A stretch of 64,000 nt of DNA from Amphritea atlantica (GTDB taxonomy: Bacteria > Pseudomonadota > Gammaproteobacteria > Pseudomonadales > Balneatricaceae), in the NCBI RefSeq assembly GCF_900111095.1, contig NZ_FOGB01000006.1, positions 34,118 to 98,117 of the forward strand, given 5' to 3'. Of the stretch, positions 8,405-18,539 are shown piece by piece. The position numbers and the translations under genes were made by a program. Numbering within the stretch: position 1 is the stretch's first letter; the number at the start of each line of letters is the position of its first letter. A model generated the notes under the pieces. That model searched no databases and was not told the origin of the DNA. It worked only from the letters and a program-made list of their open reading frames with translations.

Positions 8405-9613
8405 GTGGAAAGTGTTAATAGTGCCGTAGAAACACTGGTTCAGAGTTCAAATACGCTGTTTATTCTGATGGGCGCCATCATGGTGTTTGCCATGCATGCT
8501 GGCTTTGCCTTTCTTGAAGTGGGTACCGTGCGTCAGAAAAACCAGGTGAATGCGCTGGTTAAAATTATGACCGACTTTGGCTTTTCCGCAGTCGCCTATT
8601 TTTTTATAGGTTATTGGGTTGCATACGATGTGACCTTCTTTCAGGATGCACAGACCCTGGCCCAGGGGAATGGTTATGAGCTGGTAAAGTTCTTTTTCCT
8701 GATGACCTTTGCGGCGGCGATTCCGGCAATTGTCTCCGGTGGTATTGCGGAGCGGGCACAATTCTGGCCTTTCCTGATTGCATCCTCGCTGATTGTGGCT
8801 TTTGTCTATCCGTTTTTTGAAGGCATCATCTGGAATGGTAATTACGGTATTCAGGACTGGATGGAGGCCACCTTTGGTGCTGCGTTCCATGACTTTGCCG
8901 GCTCTGTTGTGGTGCATGGTGTTGGGGGCTGGCTGGGATTGGTGGCGGTCATTATGCTGGGCATCCGTAAAGGGCGGTACAGAAGCGGCAAGCTGGTGGC
9001 TTTTCCTCCCTCTAACATCCCTTTTCTGGCGCTGGGGGCATGGATTCTTTGTATTGGCTGGTTTGGATTTAATGTGATGTCAGCCCAGACTCTGGATGGA
9101 ATCTCCGGTCTGGTGGCGGTTAATAGTTTGATGGCGATGGTCGGCGGTATCATTGTTTCTCTGTTACTGGGTAAAAATGACCCTGGTTTTATTCATAACG
9201 GTCCTCTGGCGGGTCTGGTAGCGATCTGTGCCGGTTCAGATATTGTGCATCCCATTGGGGCGCTAATGATCGGTGGAATCGCCGGCGCACTGTTTGTCTG
9301 GATGTTTACCGTGGTGCAGAACCGTTGGAAGATTGATGATGTGCTGGGGGTGTGGCCACTGCACGGTCTCTGTGGTGCCTGGGGCGGTATTGCGGCAGGC
9401 ATCTTTGGTTCGGTCTCGCTGGGCGGGTTGGGCGGTATCAGTCTCACTACACAGGTGGTAGGCACTCTGTTAGGGATTGCTATTGCCGTGGTCGGTGGTG
9501 TGATTGTTTACGGTGCGATTAAAGTTGTGATGGGGCTTCGGCTGGATGAAGAGCAGGAGTTTAACGGTGCAGACCTGTCGATTCACAATATTGAATCCGT
9601 ATCTGTCGATTGA
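8405..9613 (+). CDS. amt: Ammonium transporter (Amt family)
   Basis: Inner-membrane channel that conducts ammonia after deprotonating ammonium. The 402-residue product has eleven hydrophobic segments. The two pore histidines are visible in FAGSVVVHGVGG and GVWPLHGLCGAWGG. A GTG start is chosen because AGGAGGT ends five bases before it; the longer TTG-started frame has no such site. No cleavable signal peptide is evident. Unlike many bacteria, no glnK follows; a terminator and a small membrane protein come next. A sigma-54-like promoter lies upstream, so expression under nitrogen limitation is likely. Confidence 0.93.
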   Translation: MESVNSAVETLVQSSNTLFILMGAIMVFAMHAGFAFLEVGTVRQKNQVNALVKIMTDFGFSAVAYFFIGYWVAYDVTFFQDAQTLAQGNGYELVKFFFLMTFAAAIPAIVSGGIAERAQFWPFLIASSLIVAFVYPFFEGIIWNGNYGIQDWMEATFGAAFHDFAGSVVVHGVGGWLGLVAVIMLGIRKGRYRSGKLVAFPPSNIPFLALGAWILCIGWFGFNVMSAQTLDGISGLVAVNSLMAMVGGIIVSLLLGKNDPGFIHNGPLAGLVAICAGSDIVHPIGALMIGGIAGALFVWMFTVVQNRWKIDDVLGVWPLHGLCGAWGGIAAGIFGSVSLGGLGGISLTTQVVGTLLGIAIAVVGGVIVYGAIKVVMGLRLDEEQEFNGADLSIHNIESVSVD

Positions 9614-9693
9614 GTCTTCAGTCTGATTCGGGTCCTGCAGGCTGACGGCTCCACATCAGTGGTCTGTCGATCTGATCAGGGGGTTAATGCAAT

Positions 9694-9734
9694 GCAGCGG
9701 TGGCATTCTGGGGAATGCCACCGCTGCTTTTTTT
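9694..9734 (+). terminator. Strong rho-independent terminator after amt
   Basis: A perfect 15-base-pair stem, GCAGCGGTGGCATTC (9694-9708) with its complement (9713-9727), loop TGGG, and T7 to 9734. The T-tract abuts the stop codon of the convergent gene that follows. Confidence 0.93.
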
Positions 9735-10146
9735 ATATCCTGGAAACTGAAGAATTGAGCTCATGTCTGCAGTGTATTCTGATTCTCAGGACAATCAGAC
9801 CTGCCAGTACCAGTAGTGTGCCGCTGACAAAGCCCAGAGGGTTTTCTACCAGGGTATAGCAGGTTACGCCGCCAGCCAGGTAGGCAAAGGGCAGGCTCTC
9901 ATACAGCCACTCCGGGGCATAACCTTCGACATTGCCTCGGGATATCTGGCTGAGAAGGAGGCGGTGTTCCCGACGGTCCCGGCGACGGTAGTTTGAACGC
10001 ATAACCCAGATTACACTACCGCAGAGGTAGAGTAGCAGTGCTGCAATTAGCATTGCCGGGCTTTGGTGATATCCAATTGCCAGAAGTGAGCATATGGCAA
10101 AGTAGAGATAGGGCAAACTTTCGTAAACAGGGGTGGGAAGCCGCAT
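9733..10146 (-). CDS. Small four-helix membrane protein with internal duplication
   Basis: About 137 residues (start MRLPTPVYES; AAGG eight bases upstream; an ATG two codons earlier is possible). No family name can be given with confidence. The protein reads as two copies of one module: PVYESLPYLYFA, helix, helix, then a basic stretch RRRDRREHR; and WLYESLPFAYLA, helix, helix, then RIRIHCRHE. Each copy has two hydrophobic segments, so four membrane spans in total with positively charged loops on one side. It is flanked by terminators on both sides and is probably monocistronic. Confidence 0.7.
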   Translation of the reverse strand: MRLPTPVYESLPYLYFAICSLLAIGYHQSPAMLIAALLLYLCGSVIWVMRSNYRRRDRREHRLLLSQISRGNVEGYAPEWLYESLPFAYLAGGVTCYTLVENPLGFVSGTLLVLAGLIVLRIRIHCRHELNSSVSRI

Positions 10147-10291
10147 AGTCATCGCCTTTTGCAGATTGCTGTTTAAATCCCCCTACCCATGTATGGATAT
10201 TAGTATGAAGTTAAACGTATTGACTAGTTTGCTGCATGAAAAAAATTCAACAATGCTGCTAGTTTTATGAATTGAGTGTGTATCGGGCAAA

Positions 10292-10319
10292 AAAAAGCCG
10301 CTTCAGAAAGCGGCTTTTT
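10292..10319. terminator. Bidirectional terminator after gltA
   Basis: AAAAAGCCGCTT (10292-10303), loop CAGA, AAGCGGCTTTTT (10308-10319). It has A/T tails on both strands. It lies just past the gltA stop on the minus strand and is the likely gltA terminator. Confidence 0.88.
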
Positions 10320-10337
10320 GGTTTTTTGTTCTGGGGG

Positions 10338-11618
10338 TTACTTGCTAGGGTAATCCCGCTTGGCAGGTCCGGTATAGAGCTGACGTGGTCGTCCGATCTT
10401 GTTCGGGCTGCTGTGGAATTCGCTCCAGTGCGAGATCCAGCCGATAGTACGCGACAGGGCGAATATTACCGTGAACATGTTAGTTGGGATGCCTACCGCT
10501 TTCAGGATGATGCCTGAATAGAAGTCTACATTCGGGTAGAGCTTGCGCTCTACGAAGTAATCATCTTCCAGGGCGATCTGCTCAAGCCGCTTAGCGATCT
10601 TCAACAGAGGATCGTTTTCAATGCCCAGCTCGGCCAGAACCTCATCACAGGTTTGTTTCATAACCTTAGCCCGCGGGTCAAAGTTACGGTAAACACGGTG
10701 ACCGAAGCCCATCAGACGGAAGGAGTCATCCGGATCTTTGGCGCGCTTGATGAACTCTTCGATATTGGACTCATCACCAATCTCATTGAGCATTGTCAGA
10801 ACTGCTTCGTTGGCGCCGCCGTGAGCAGGCCCCCAAAGGGCGGCGATGCCGGAGGCGATACAGGCAAATGGGTTGGCGCCAGATGAGCCGGCCAGACGTA
10901 CGGTAGAGGTCGATGCATTCTGCTCATGGTCGGCATGCAGCAGGAAGATCTTATCCATCGCTTTAGCCAGCACGGGATTGGTTACATAGTCCTGGCATGG
11001 ATTGCCAAACATCATCTGCAGGAAGTTGTCTGCATAATCCAGATCGTTACGTGGATACTGGAATGGCTGACCGATGCTGTATTTGTAACACATCGCAGCG
11101 ATAGTAGGCATTTTAGCGATAAGGCGGTATGCGCAGACTTCACGGTGGTGGGCATCGTCGATGTCCAGAGAGTCGTGGTAGAACGCTGACAGTGCACCGA
11201 CAACACCGACCATGATTGCCATCGGGTGAGCGTCGCGGCGGAAGCCGTTAAAGAAATGCAGCATCTGTTCGTGAACCATGGTGTGGTTCTTAACGGTGGC
11301 AACAAATGTTGCTTTCTGCTCAGGTGTCGGCAGTTCGCCGTTCAGCAGCAGGTAACATACTTCCAGGTAGTCAGATTTTTCTGCCAGTTGCTCAATGGGA
11401 TAACCGCCATGCAGCAGGACACCGTTGCCGCCATCTATATAGGTAATGGCAGAGTCACAAGCTGCAGTAGAAACGAAGCCCGGATCATATGTGAACAGGC
11501 CTTTACTTGTCAGAGCGCGTACATCTATAACATCAGGTCCCATTGTTCCGGAATACACCGGCAGTTCAAAAACCTCGTCGATACCGTCGACTGTTAAGCG
11601 TGCTTTCTTGTCAGCCAT
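10338..11618 (-). CDS. gltA: Citrate synthase, type II
   Basis: Condenses acetyl-CoA and oxaloacetate to citrate, the entry step of the TCA cycle. It is 426 residues, the size of the hexameric, NADH-inhibited Gram-negative type. Visible signatures are [12 protein letters not shown], the [15 protein letters not shown] catalytic histidine region and [13 protein letters not shown] with the second active-site histidine. An AGGAG site precedes the ATG. The gene is divergent from sdhCDAB across a 514-base regulatory region and has a near-consensus promoter of its own, so citrate synthase and succinate dehydrogenase can be co-regulated from one intergenic stretch. Confidence 0.97.
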   Translation of the reverse strand: MADKKARLTVDGIDEVFELPVYSGTMGPDVIDVRALTSKGLFTYDPGFVSTAACDSAITYIDGGNGVLLHGGYPIEQLAEKSDYLEVCYLLLNGELPTPEQKATFVATVKNHTMVHEQMLHFFNGFRRDAHPMAIMVGVVGALSAFYHDSLDIDDAHHREVCAYRLIAKMPTIAAMCYKYSIGQPFQYPRNDLDYADNFLQMMFGNPCQDYVTNPVLAKAMDKIFLLHADHEQNASTSTVRLAGSSGANPFACIASGIAALWGPAHGGANEAVLTMLNEIGDESNIEEFIKRAKDPDDSFRLMGFGHRVYRNFDPRAKVMKQTCDEVLAELGIENDPLLKIAKRLEQIALEDDYFVERKLYPNVDFYSGIILKAVGIPTNMFTVIFALSRTIGWISHWSEFHSSPNKIGRPRQLYTGPAKRDYPSK

Positions 11619-11775
11619 TATAGGCTCCTATCATTTCTGTTTAATCTGAATGACTTTATAAATTGTTGAAGGGTGATCTGTCGCTACAGCAGGGTTTGCA
11701 GTTAAACCTGTCAGCACTCGCAGCCCTTTATCTCAGTCACAATATATGAGTTTTAGCTCGAAATAGGACCCTGAC

Positions 11776-11803
11776 ACTATAGAGCGTTGAATACGTTTGT
11801 CAA
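11776..11803 (-). promoter_or_regulatory. Sigma-70 promoter of gltA
   Basis: On the minus strand TTGACA (11803-11798), a 16-base spacer, then TATAGT (11781-11776): near-perfect consensus. The predicted start is near 11769, giving a leader of about 150 bases. Confidence 0.75.
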
Positions 11804-11971
11804 TTCAAACGAGCCAGGTTTTACTGCAATGCAGCAAAGGTATTATATGCTTAAGAACAGGTTTATCAGGAAACTGAAATAAGCTGAATAATCATTTAGT
11901 TGTAGGTAGTTCAGACAGGGTGTCAGATAAAAAAAACACTAGACAATAGACTTAGATTCGGTGTTGATTAA

Positions 11972-11999
11972 TTGTATTGCGACAATTTGCTGGTATACT
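11972..11999 (+). promoter_or_regulatory. Probable sigma-70 promoter of sdhCDAB
   Basis: TTGTAT (11972-11977), 16 bases, TATACT (11994-11999). The start would be near 12006, leaving a 127-base leader to sdhC. The remaining space between gltA and sdhC shows no gene. Confidence 0.55.
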
Positions 12000-12005
12000 C
12001 CGTCT

Positions 12006-12109
12006 CCAGCTTGCATTCCTCATTTCGGGATGGGGTGCGGGCGCTGGACCGAGGTGCTTATCTTTGTCTTTGTACACTACCTTCAACAACCTAGCCCTGC
12101 AATCGGGCT
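12006..12109 (+). promoter_or_regulatory. Structured 5' leader of sdhCDAB
   Basis: Two hairpins can form in the predicted leader. The first has CCAGC (12006-12010) with GCTGG (12043-12047), enclosing GCATTCC (12013-12019) with GGGGTGC (12032-12038, two G-U pairs). The second has AGCCC (12093-12097) with GGGCT (12105-12109), close to the weak AAGAG ribosome binding site. It could be a target for a small RNA or translational control. No known family was recognised. Confidence 0.4.
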
Positions 12110-12132
12110 TAACATAAGTGTGAACAAGAGCC

Positions 12133-12510
12133 GTGAACGAGAAAAGACCCGTAAACTTAGATCTACGAACTATTAAACAGCCACTTCCGGCTATCACTTC
12201 CATACTGCACCGTGTGACGGGGCTTGCGCTGTTTTTTGGCGCGTTCTTTATGCTGTATGCACTTGGAATGTCTCTTGAGTCTGAGCAGGGCTTTGAAGCT
12301 GCTGCGCAGATGCTGACGGAGAGCTTCTTCGCGAGGCTGATCGCATGGGGACTGGTTTCAGCGTTGCTGTATCATTTCTTTGCCGGCATCAAACACCTGG
12401 TGATGGATTTTGGTCATTGTGAAGAGTTGGAAAGCGGTAAGATGGCTGCCAAGGTTACCCTGGTTGTCTCTGCTGTTTCTATTCTGCTGGCAGGAGTATG
12501 GATATGGTAA
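12133..12510 (+). CDS. sdhC: Succinate dehydrogenase cytochrome b556 subunit
   Basis: Membrane anchor of complex II that holds heme b and the quinone site with SdhD. It is 125 residues with three hydrophobic helices. The N-terminus RPVNLDLRTI and SILHRVTG (quinone-site serine and arginine region) are family signatures; the histidine in LLYHFFAGIKHLVMD is the likely heme ligand. It starts at GTG after AAGAG; an in-frame GTG upstream is blocked by an immediate stop. First gene of sdhCDAB, overlapping sdhD by seven bases. Confidence 0.95.
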   Translation: MNEKRPVNLDLRTIKQPLPAITSILHRVTGLALFFGAFFMLYALGMSLESEQGFEAAAQMLTESFFARLIAWGLVSALLYHFFAGIKHLVMDFGHCEELESGKMAAKVTLVVSAVSILLAGVWIW

Positions 12511-12851
12511 CTTCAATTACAAGTTTTGGCCGCAGTGGGCTGTATGACTGGATGATCCAGCGTGTAACTGCTGTTGTGCTGCTTGCTTTTACAGTCTTTA
12601 TGATTGGGTATATGTTGTTTAATCCGGATCTGGATTATCAGCAGTGGAAAGAACTATTCGAATGCACCTCTATGCGTATCTTTACACTGATGGCTCTGCT
12701 GTCAATGGCGGCACACGCATGGATCGGAATGTGGTCAATCTCAACTGACTACATTAAGCCAACAGGCATTCGCTTCTTGTTCCAGTCAGCTTGTGGTCTT
12801 CTGACGTTTATCTACGTCGTTTGGGGCATTCAGATTCTGTGGGGAGTGTAA
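12504..12851 (+). CDS. sdhD: Succinate dehydrogenase membrane anchor subunit
   Basis: Second membrane anchor of succinate:quinone oxidoreductase. It is 115 residues when started at the ATG at 12504 ([12 protein letters not shown]), which has AGGAG at a proper seven-base distance and aligns with the E. coli N-terminus MVSNASALGRNG; the ATG two codons earlier is too close to the site. Three membrane helices; AAHAWIGMW carries the candidate heme histidine. The start codon overlaps the end of sdhC, so translation is probably coupled. Confidence 0.95.
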   Translation: MVTSITSFGRSGLYDWMIQRVTAVVLLAFTVFMIGYMLFNPDLDYQQWKELFECTSMRIFTLMALLSMAAHAWIGMWSISTDYIKPTGIRFLFQSACGLLTFIYVVWGIQILWGV

Positions 12852-12852
12852 A

Positions 12853-14628
12853 ATGAGCAGCAAGCTACGTACGCTGACTTTTGATGGTATTGTTATTGGT
12901 GGTGGCGGCGCAGGTATGCGTGCGGCACTGCAACTGGCCCAGGGCGGCCTGAATACCGCATGTATTACTAAAGTATTTCCAACCCGTTCGCACACTGTAT
13001 CAGCCCAGGGTGGTATTACCTGCGCGATTGCCAGTGCTGATCCGAACGATGACTGGCGCTGGCACATGTACGATACCGTTAAGGGTTCCGACTATATCGG
13101 TGACCAGGACGCTATCGAATACATGTGCTCTGTAGGTCCTCAGGCGGTATTTGAGCTGGACCACATGGGTCTGCCTTTCTCCCGTACTGAAGAGGGGCGT
13201 ATCTATCAGCGTCCTTTCGGTGGTCAGTCTAAAAACTTCGGTGAGGGTGGTCAGGCTGCCCGTACCTGTGCTGCAGCTGACCGTACCGGTCATGCATTGC
13301 TGCACACGCTGTATCAGGCGAATATGAAAGCCGGTACAACATTCCTCAACGAATGGTATGCAGTTGATCTGGTTAAGAATGGTGATGGTGCTGTTGTCGG
13401 TGTTATCGCGATCTGTATCGAAACTGGTGAAACTGTTTATGTAAAAGCTAAGGCAACTGTGCTGGCGACCGGCGGTGCCGGACGTATCTTCCAGTCGACC
13501 ACTAACGCTCTGATCAATACCGGTGACGGTATGGGTATGTCTCTGCGTGCAGGTGTTCCTGCTCAGGATATGGAGATGTGGCAGTTCCACCCAACCGGTA
13601 TTGCCGGTGCCGGTGTGCTGGTGACTGAAGGTTGTCGTGGTGAAGGTGGTTATCTGGTCAATAAGGATGGCGAGCGTTTCATGGAACGTTATGCGCCGAA
13701 CGCTAAAGACCTGGCTGGCCGTGACGTTGTTGCCCGTTCTATGGTGCTGGAGATTCTGGCAGGCCGTGGTTGTGGCGAGAATGGCGACCACGTATACCTG
13801 AAGCTGGATCATCTGGGTGAGGAAGTGTTGCACTCCCGTCTGCCTGGTATCTGTGAACTGTCTAAGACGTTCGCCCATGCCGATCCGGTAAAAGAGCCTG
13901 TCCCTGTTGTTCCAACCTGTCACTACCAGATGGGTGGCGTTGCCACTAATGTTGGTGGTCAGGCGATTGGTCGCGATGCGGATGGTAATGATCAGATTAT
14001 TGAAGGTCTGTTTGCCTGTGGTGAAGTGGCTTGTGTATCTGTTCACGGTGCGAACCGTCTGGGTGGTAACTCTCTGCTTGATCTGGTTGTATTTGGTCGT
14101 GCAGCGGGTATTCAGATTGAGAAGCAGATGGCAGCTGGTTACTCCGCTGATGATGCTACTGAAGCAGATATCGAGCGCGCTATGGCTCGTCTGAACCGTC
14201 TGAACAACTCCACCGGTGGTGAGAGTGTATCTGAGGTTCGTGCTGAACTGCAGAAGACTATGCAGCTTTACTTTGGTGTATTCCGCGAAGGTGAAAGCAT
14301 GGAGAAAGGTCTGGAGATGCTCAAAGACATCCGCAAACGGGTGGAAAATCTGCATCTGGAAGATAAGTCTCAGTCTTTCAATACGGCGCGTATCGAAGCG
14401 CTGGAGCTGGAAAACCTGATGGAAGTTGCAGAAGCAACGGCTATTGCAGCTCTGACCCGTACGGAAAGTCGCGGTGCGCATGCCCGTAATGACTTTACTG
14501 AGCGTGATGATGAAAACTGGTTGTGCCATTCACTGTTTGATCCGAAGACCAAAGAGATCACCAAGCGTGATGTTAACTTTGCTCCGAAAACAGTCGAAGC
14601 ATTTCCACCAAAAGTTCGAACTTACTAA
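12853..14628 (+). CDS. sdhA: Succinate dehydrogenase flavoprotein subunit
   Basis: Catalytic subunit of complex II, oxidising succinate to fumarate with covalently bound FAD. It is 591 residues, normal length. IGGGGAGM (about 15-22) binds the ADP part of FAD; His47 in [10 protein letters not shown] is the flavin attachment residue; MWQFHPTG (His246) lies in the dicarboxylate site; [13 protein letters not shown] completes the FAD fold. It begins two bases after sdhD stops. A long antisense frame over this gene is a codon-bias artefact. Confidence 0.98.
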   Translation: MSSKLRTLTFDGIVIGGGGAGMRAALQLAQGGLNTACITKVFPTRSHTVSAQGGITCAIASADPNDDWRWHMYDTVKGSDYIGDQDAIEYMCSVGPQAVFELDHMGLPFSRTEEGRIYQRPFGGQSKNFGEGGQAARTCAAADRTGHALLHTLYQANMKAGTTFLNEWYAVDLVKNGDGAVVGVIAICIETGETVYVKAKATVLATGGAGRIFQSTTNALINTGDGMGMSLRAGVPAQDMEMWQFHPTGIAGAGVLVTEGCRGEGGYLVNKDGERFMERYAPNAKDLAGRDVVARSMVLEILAGRGCGENGDHVYLKLDHLGEEVLHSRLPGICELSKTFAHADPVKEPVPVVPTCHYQMGGVATNVGGQAIGRDADGNDQIIEGLFACGEVACVSVHGANRLGGNSLLDLVVFGRAAGIQIEKQMAAGYSADDATEADIERAMARLNRLNNSTGGESVSEVRAELQKTMQLYFGVFREGESMEKGLEMLKDIRKRVENLHLEDKSQSFNTARIEALELENLMEVAEATAIAALTRTESRGAHARNDFTERDDENWLCHSLFDPKTKEITKRDVNFAPKTVEAFPPKVRTY

Positions 14629-14640
14629 GGGGTTGTTACG

Positions 14641-15345
14641 ATGCTGGTAAGTGTATATCGCTATAATCCTGAAATCGATGATGCACCTTACATGCAGGAT
14701 ATCCATATTGATATCCCGGGCGGTAAGGACATCATGGTGCTGGATCTGTTGCAACTGCTGAAAGATAAAGATCCGACGCTGGGTTACCGTCGTTCATGCC
14801 GTGAGGGTGTGTGTGGTTCTGATGGTATGAACATGAACGGTCTGAATGGTCTGGCCTGTATCACACCGCTGTCTGAAGTTGTCGAAAATGACAAGCTGGT
14901 GCTGCGTCCGCTGCCTGGTCTGCCGGTTATTCGCGACCTGGTTGTAGATATGTCTCAGTTCTACAAGCAGTACGAGAAGATCAAACCGTTCCTGATCAAT
15001 GATACTCCGCCGCCGGCTATCGAGCGTCTGCAGTCGCCGGAAGAGCGGGCTGAGCTGGATGGTCTGTACGAGTGTATTCTCTGTGCCTGTTGTTCAACTG
15101 CCTGTCCGTCTTTCTGGTGGAATCCTGACAAGTTTATCGGTCCTTCCGGTTTGCTGCAGGCCTACCGGTTCCTGGCTGACAGTCGTGATACTGCAACAAC
15201 TGAACGGCTGGCTGATCTTGATGATCCGTTCAGTGTGTTCCGTTGCCATGGCATCATGAACTGCGTCAACGTTTGCCCTAAGGGACTTAACCCGACCAAG
15301 GCAATTGGTAAGATCCGCAATATGTTGATTTCACAAGCAACCTGA
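14641..15345 (+). CDS. sdhB: Succinate dehydrogenase iron-sulfur subunit
   Basis: Electron-transfer subunit linking the flavin to the quinone site. It is 234 residues. The [2Fe-2S] ligands are in SCREGVCG (Cys53, Cys58, Cys61) and LACIT (Cys73); the two C-terminal clusters are held by CILCACCSTACP (from Cys145) and CHGIMNCVNVCPKG (from Cys202). Twelve bases after sdhA, with an AAGGGG site. A strong terminator follows, separating sdhCDAB from sucA. Confidence 0.98.
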   Translation: MLVSVYRYNPEIDDAPYMQDIHIDIPGGKDIMVLDLLQLLKDKDPTLGYRRSCREGVCGSDGMNMNGLNGLACITPLSEVVENDKLVLRPLPGLPVIRDLVVDMSQFYKQYEKIKPFLINDTPPPAIERLQSPEERAELDGLYECILCACCSTACPSFWWNPDKFIGPSGLLQAYRFLADSRDTATTERLADLDDPFSVFRCHGIMNCVNVCPKGLNPTKAIGKIRNMLISQAT

Positions 15346-15354
15346 TTGCAAACT

Positions 15355-15386
15355 AAGCGGCTCCCATTGGGAGCCGCTTTTTTTTG
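15355..15386 (+). terminator. Terminator of sdhCDAB
   Basis: AAGCGGCTCCC (15355-15365), loop ATT, GGGAGCCGCTT (15369-15379) then T's to 15386; an 11-base-pair GC-rich stem directly after the sdhB stop. Confidence 0.92.
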
Positions 15387-15576
15387 ACTTTTATCTGTGT
15401 GCCCGTCAGTGGTTATGGGGGTACTAGTCAAAAGACTTATATCTGTTTGTATGGAAACTTTTTAGAATTCCCTCTGCATTGATATATAAACTGCGCCTTA
15501 AAAAGCGTAGAATCACGTCCCGTAACCTGTACCTCTATCAGGCTATATACGTGAAATATTATAAACGGTAACTAAA

Positions 15577-15660
15577 CAGGGGACGGCCGGAACAGGCCAG
15601 TTGGACAGGACGTGGTGCATCCTGGACTTCGATAGTACCCCTGAGCCAGGGTGATCAAGA
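15577..15660 (+). promoter_or_regulatory. Candidate structured leader / riboswitch-like element of sucA
   Basis: The 84 bases before sucA can fold into a three-way junction: outer stem CAGGGG (15577-15582) with CCCCTG (15638-15643); hairpin GGCC (15585-15588) with GGCC (15595-15598); hairpin CAGGA (15606-15610) with TCCTG (15620-15624). The 3' strand of the outer stem can instead pair with CAGGG (15647-15651) around a three-base loop, which hides the only ribosome binding site (AGGG, 15648-15651, nine bases from the ATG). Two mutually exclusive folds of this kind are the usual design of a translational switch. Leader motifs named sucA, sucA-II and sucC have been described upstream of these genes in proteobacteria; I cannot tell whether this is one of them. 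Confidence 0.55.
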
Positions 15661-18492
15661 ATGCAAGAAGGCATAATGGAGCTGATGTGGAAGAATGCCC
15701 ATCTATATGGTGGCAACCTGTCTTACATTGAGCAGCTATATGAATCCTATCTGATGGACCCCAACGCGATTCCTCAGGAATGGCGTGAAGAATTCGATCG
15801 ACTCCCTAAAGTCGGCGACAACCTGAGCCAGGATGTTCCTCATTCAACGGTTCAGGATCATTTCCTGTATCTGGCTAAAAATCAGCGTCGTGCAGCGCCT
15901 GCTGCTGGCGGTGGTCAGAGTTCTGAGCATGAAAAGAAACAGATTCGTGTTTTGCGGATGATTAATGCGTATCGCGTTCGTGGCCATCAGGCAGCGAATA
16001 TCGATCCGTTGAATCTTATGCAGCGTGAGCCTGTGCCGGATCTTGATCCTCGCTTTCATGAACTCTCTGAAGCTGACTTTGATACAACCTTCCAGTTAGG
16101 ATCACTCTTCTTCGGTACTGAAGAGGCGACCCTGAAACAGATTATTGACGATCTCAAAAAGACTTACTGTACAACAGTGGGTGCTGAGTATATGCATATT
16201 GTCGATACTCAGGAAAAACGCTGGATTCAGTCTCGTCTGGAGCCTGTACGCTCGCATCCGGTTGTCGATGTTGAACGCAAAATGATGGTGCTTGAGCGGC
16301 TGACTGCGGCCGAAGGTCTGGAAAAGTATCTCGGATCTCGCTTCGCGGGCGCTAAACGCTTCGGTCTTGAAGGCGGTGAGTCACTGATTGTATCCCTGAA
16401 TACGCTGATTCAGCGTGCGGGTAAACAGGGAGCCCGTGAGATTGTTATCGGTATGGCTCACCGGGGGCGCTTAAATACGCTGGTTAATATCTTCGGTAAG
16501 AATCCGGCCGAACTGTTCGGTGAGTTTGAAGGCAAGAAGACGCTGGAAACCTCCGGTGATGTGAAATACCACCAGGGCTTTTCGTCAAACGTTATGACTG
16601 GTGGTGGTGAAGTGCATCTGGCGATGGCGTTCAACCCATCGCACCTGGAGATCTCTGCGCCGGTAGTGGAGGGGTCAGTACGGGCCCGTCAGGATCGTCG
16701 TCAGGATCCGGTAGGCACGACCGTTCTTCCGGTTAACATCCACGGCGATCAGGCGTTTGCTGGTCAGGGTGTGGTGATGGAGACATTCCAGATGTCTCAG
16801 ACCCGTGCTTATAAGACCGGTGGCACCATCCATATTGTGGTCAACAACCAGGTGGGTTTCACCACCAATAAACTGGAAGATTCCCGCAGCTCTGAATACT
16901 GTACCGATATCGCTAAGATGGTGCAGGCGCCTATCTTCCATGTGAATGGTGATGACCCGGAAGCGGTTCGCTTTGTAACTCAGCTGGCGGTTGATTACCG
17001 TACTGAGTTTAAGAAAGATGTCGTGATTGATCTGGTTTGTTATCGTCGCCGTGGCCATAACGAAGCGGACGAACCCTCTGGCACTCAGCCACTGATGTAT
17101 AAGCAGATCAAGGTTCAGAAATCCACACGTGAACTCTATGCTCAGCAACTGATCGCCGAAGGCGTGATCACTGCAGAGCAGAGCAAGCAGCTGGAGCAGG
17201 ACTACCGCAAAGATCTGGAAGATGGTAAGCACGTAACCCACTCTCTGGTGATGAAGCCCAATCAGGAACTGTTTGTCGACTGGGCTCCTTACCTGGGTCA
17301 TGAGTGGTCATTTGATTGCGATACCCGTGTTGATCTTAAACTGTTGCAGGAGCTGGGCACTAAGATCTGTGAAGTCCCCGAAGGGTTCCAGGTGCAGCGT
17401 CAGGTTCAGAAAATTTACGATGACCGTAAGCGTATGGCTGTCGGCGCGATGGAACTGAACTGGGGGATGGCGGAGTCACTGGCCTATGCTTCAATTCTGG
17501 CTGAGGGATACCCGGTACGTCTGACCGGTCAGGATGTGGGGCGGGGGACATTCTCTCACCGTCATGCAGTGCTGCATGATCAGCGTAGTGGCAATGTCTT
17601 TGAGCCGCTTAAAAATATCGCCGCAGATCAGCCACGGCTGACGCTGCACGACTCATTCCTCTCAGAGGAAGCGGTGCTGGCATTTGAATATGGTTACTCC
17701 ACCACTATGCCAAATGCATTGGTGATCTGGGAAGCTCAGTTTGGTGATTTTGCCAACGGTGCTCAGGTTGTGATTGACCAGTTTATTACCAGTGGTGAAC
17801 ACAAGTGGGCGCGCCTTTGCGGTCTGACTATGTTGCTGCCGCATGGTTTCGAAGGCCAGGGGCCTGAGCACTCCTCAGCTCGTCTGGAACGTTACCTGCA
17901 GCTGTGTGCGGAACACAATATTCAGGTCTGTGTGCCCACCACGCCAGCGCAGATTTTCCATCTGCTGCGACGTCAGATTGTCCGGCCTCTGCGTAAGCCT
18001 CTGGTGGTTATGACACCGAAAAGTCTGTTGCGTCACAAGCAGGCGGTCTCATCGCTTGAAGAGTTGTCTGACGGTGGTTTCCTGCCGGTTATTGGTGAAA
18101 CAAATCAGTTGGATCCGAAGAAAGTCAAGCGTCTGGTGCTGTGTAGCGGCAAGGTCTATTACGATCTGTATAACCGTCGCGCTGAGCTGGAAAAAGACGA
18201 TGTTGCCATTGTACGTATCGAGCAGTTGTATCCGTTCCCAGAACATCAGATGTTCGATGCGATCAAGGAATACACTAACCTGGAATCGGTCGTCTGGTGT
18301 CAGGAAGAGCCAATGAATCAGGGTGCATGGTACTGTTCTCAGCATCATATGCGCCATGCTCTGGCTCGCCACAATGACAAGATTCATATGGAAGGTGTGG
18401 GTCGTCCACACGCTGCAGCGCCTGCCGTAGGTTACATCTCTGTACACCTTGAGCAGCAGGAAAAACTGGTTAATGAAGCAATCAATGGCTAA
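15661..18492 (+). CDS. sucA: 2-oxoglutarate dehydrogenase E1 component
   Basis: Thiamine-diphosphate-dependent decarboxylase that opens the oxoglutarate dehydrogenase complex. It is 943 residues, normal length. The N-terminal E2-binding segment ([14 protein letters not shown]), [13 protein letters not shown] (from about 265), the [11 protein letters not shown] signature and [17 protein letters not shown] are all visible. The ATG at 15661 is preferred over one five codons on because [15 protein letters not shown] matches the usual family N-terminus. Its ribosome binding site sits in the switch-like leader. It is followed after 47 bases by sucB. Confidence 0.98.
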   Translation: MQEGIMELMWKNAHLYGGNLSYIEQLYESYLMDPNAIPQEWREEFDRLPKVGDNLSQDVPHSTVQDHFLYLAKNQRRAAPAAGGGQSSEHEKKQIRVLRMINAYRVRGHQAANIDPLNLMQREPVPDLDPRFHELSEADFDTTFQLGSLFFGTEEATLKQIIDDLKKTYCTTVGAEYMHIVDTQEKRWIQSRLEPVRSHPVVDVERKMMVLERLTAAEGLEKYLGSRFAGAKRFGLEGGESLIVSLNTLIQRAGKQGAREIVIGMAHRGRLNTLVNIFGKNPAELFGEFEGKKTLETSGDVKYHQGFSSNVMTGGGEVHLAMAFNPSHLEISAPVVEGSVRARQDRRQDPVGTTVLPVNIHGDQAFAGQGVVMETFQMSQTRAYKTGGTIHIVVNNQVGFTTNKLEDSRSSEYCTDIAKMVQAPIFHVNGDDPEAVRFVTQLAVDYRTEFKKDVVIDLVCYRRRGHNEADEPSGTQPLMYKQIKVQKSTRELYAQQLIAEGVITAEQSKQLEQDYRKDLEDGKHVTHSLVMKPNQELFVDWAPYLGHEWSFDCDTRVDLKLLQELGTKICEVPEGFQVQRQVQKIYDDRKRMAVGAMELNWGMAESLAYASILAEGYPVRLTGQDVGRGTFSHRHAVLHDQRSGNVFEPLKNIAADQPRLTLHDSFLSEEAVLAFEYGYSTTMPNALVIWEAQFGDFANGAQVVIDQFITSGEHKWARLCGLTMLLPHGFEGQGPEHSSARLERYLQLCAEHNIQVCVPTTPAQIFHLLRRQIVRPLRKPLVVMTPKSLLRHKQAVSSLEELSDGGFLPVIGETNQLDPKKVKRLVLCSGKVYYDLYNRRAELEKDDVAIVRIEQLYPFPEHQMFDAIKEYTNLESVVWCQEEPMNQGAWYCSQHHMRHALARHNDKIHMEGVGRPHAAAPAVGYISVHLEQQEKLVNEAING

Positions 18493-18539
18493 CAGGCCAG
18501 ATAAAAGCGCCTGTTAGTAGCACTGAGAAAGGAAAAGAC

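Noticed and set aside
13000..14529. A 509-codon open frame antisense to sdhA
   Set aside because: sdhA is certain in the other strand; the antisense frame is Thr/Gln/His-rich without domains, a by-product of strong codon bias. The same applies to antisense frames over sucCD (22143-23444), lpd (20164-21147) and proS (52273-53412).
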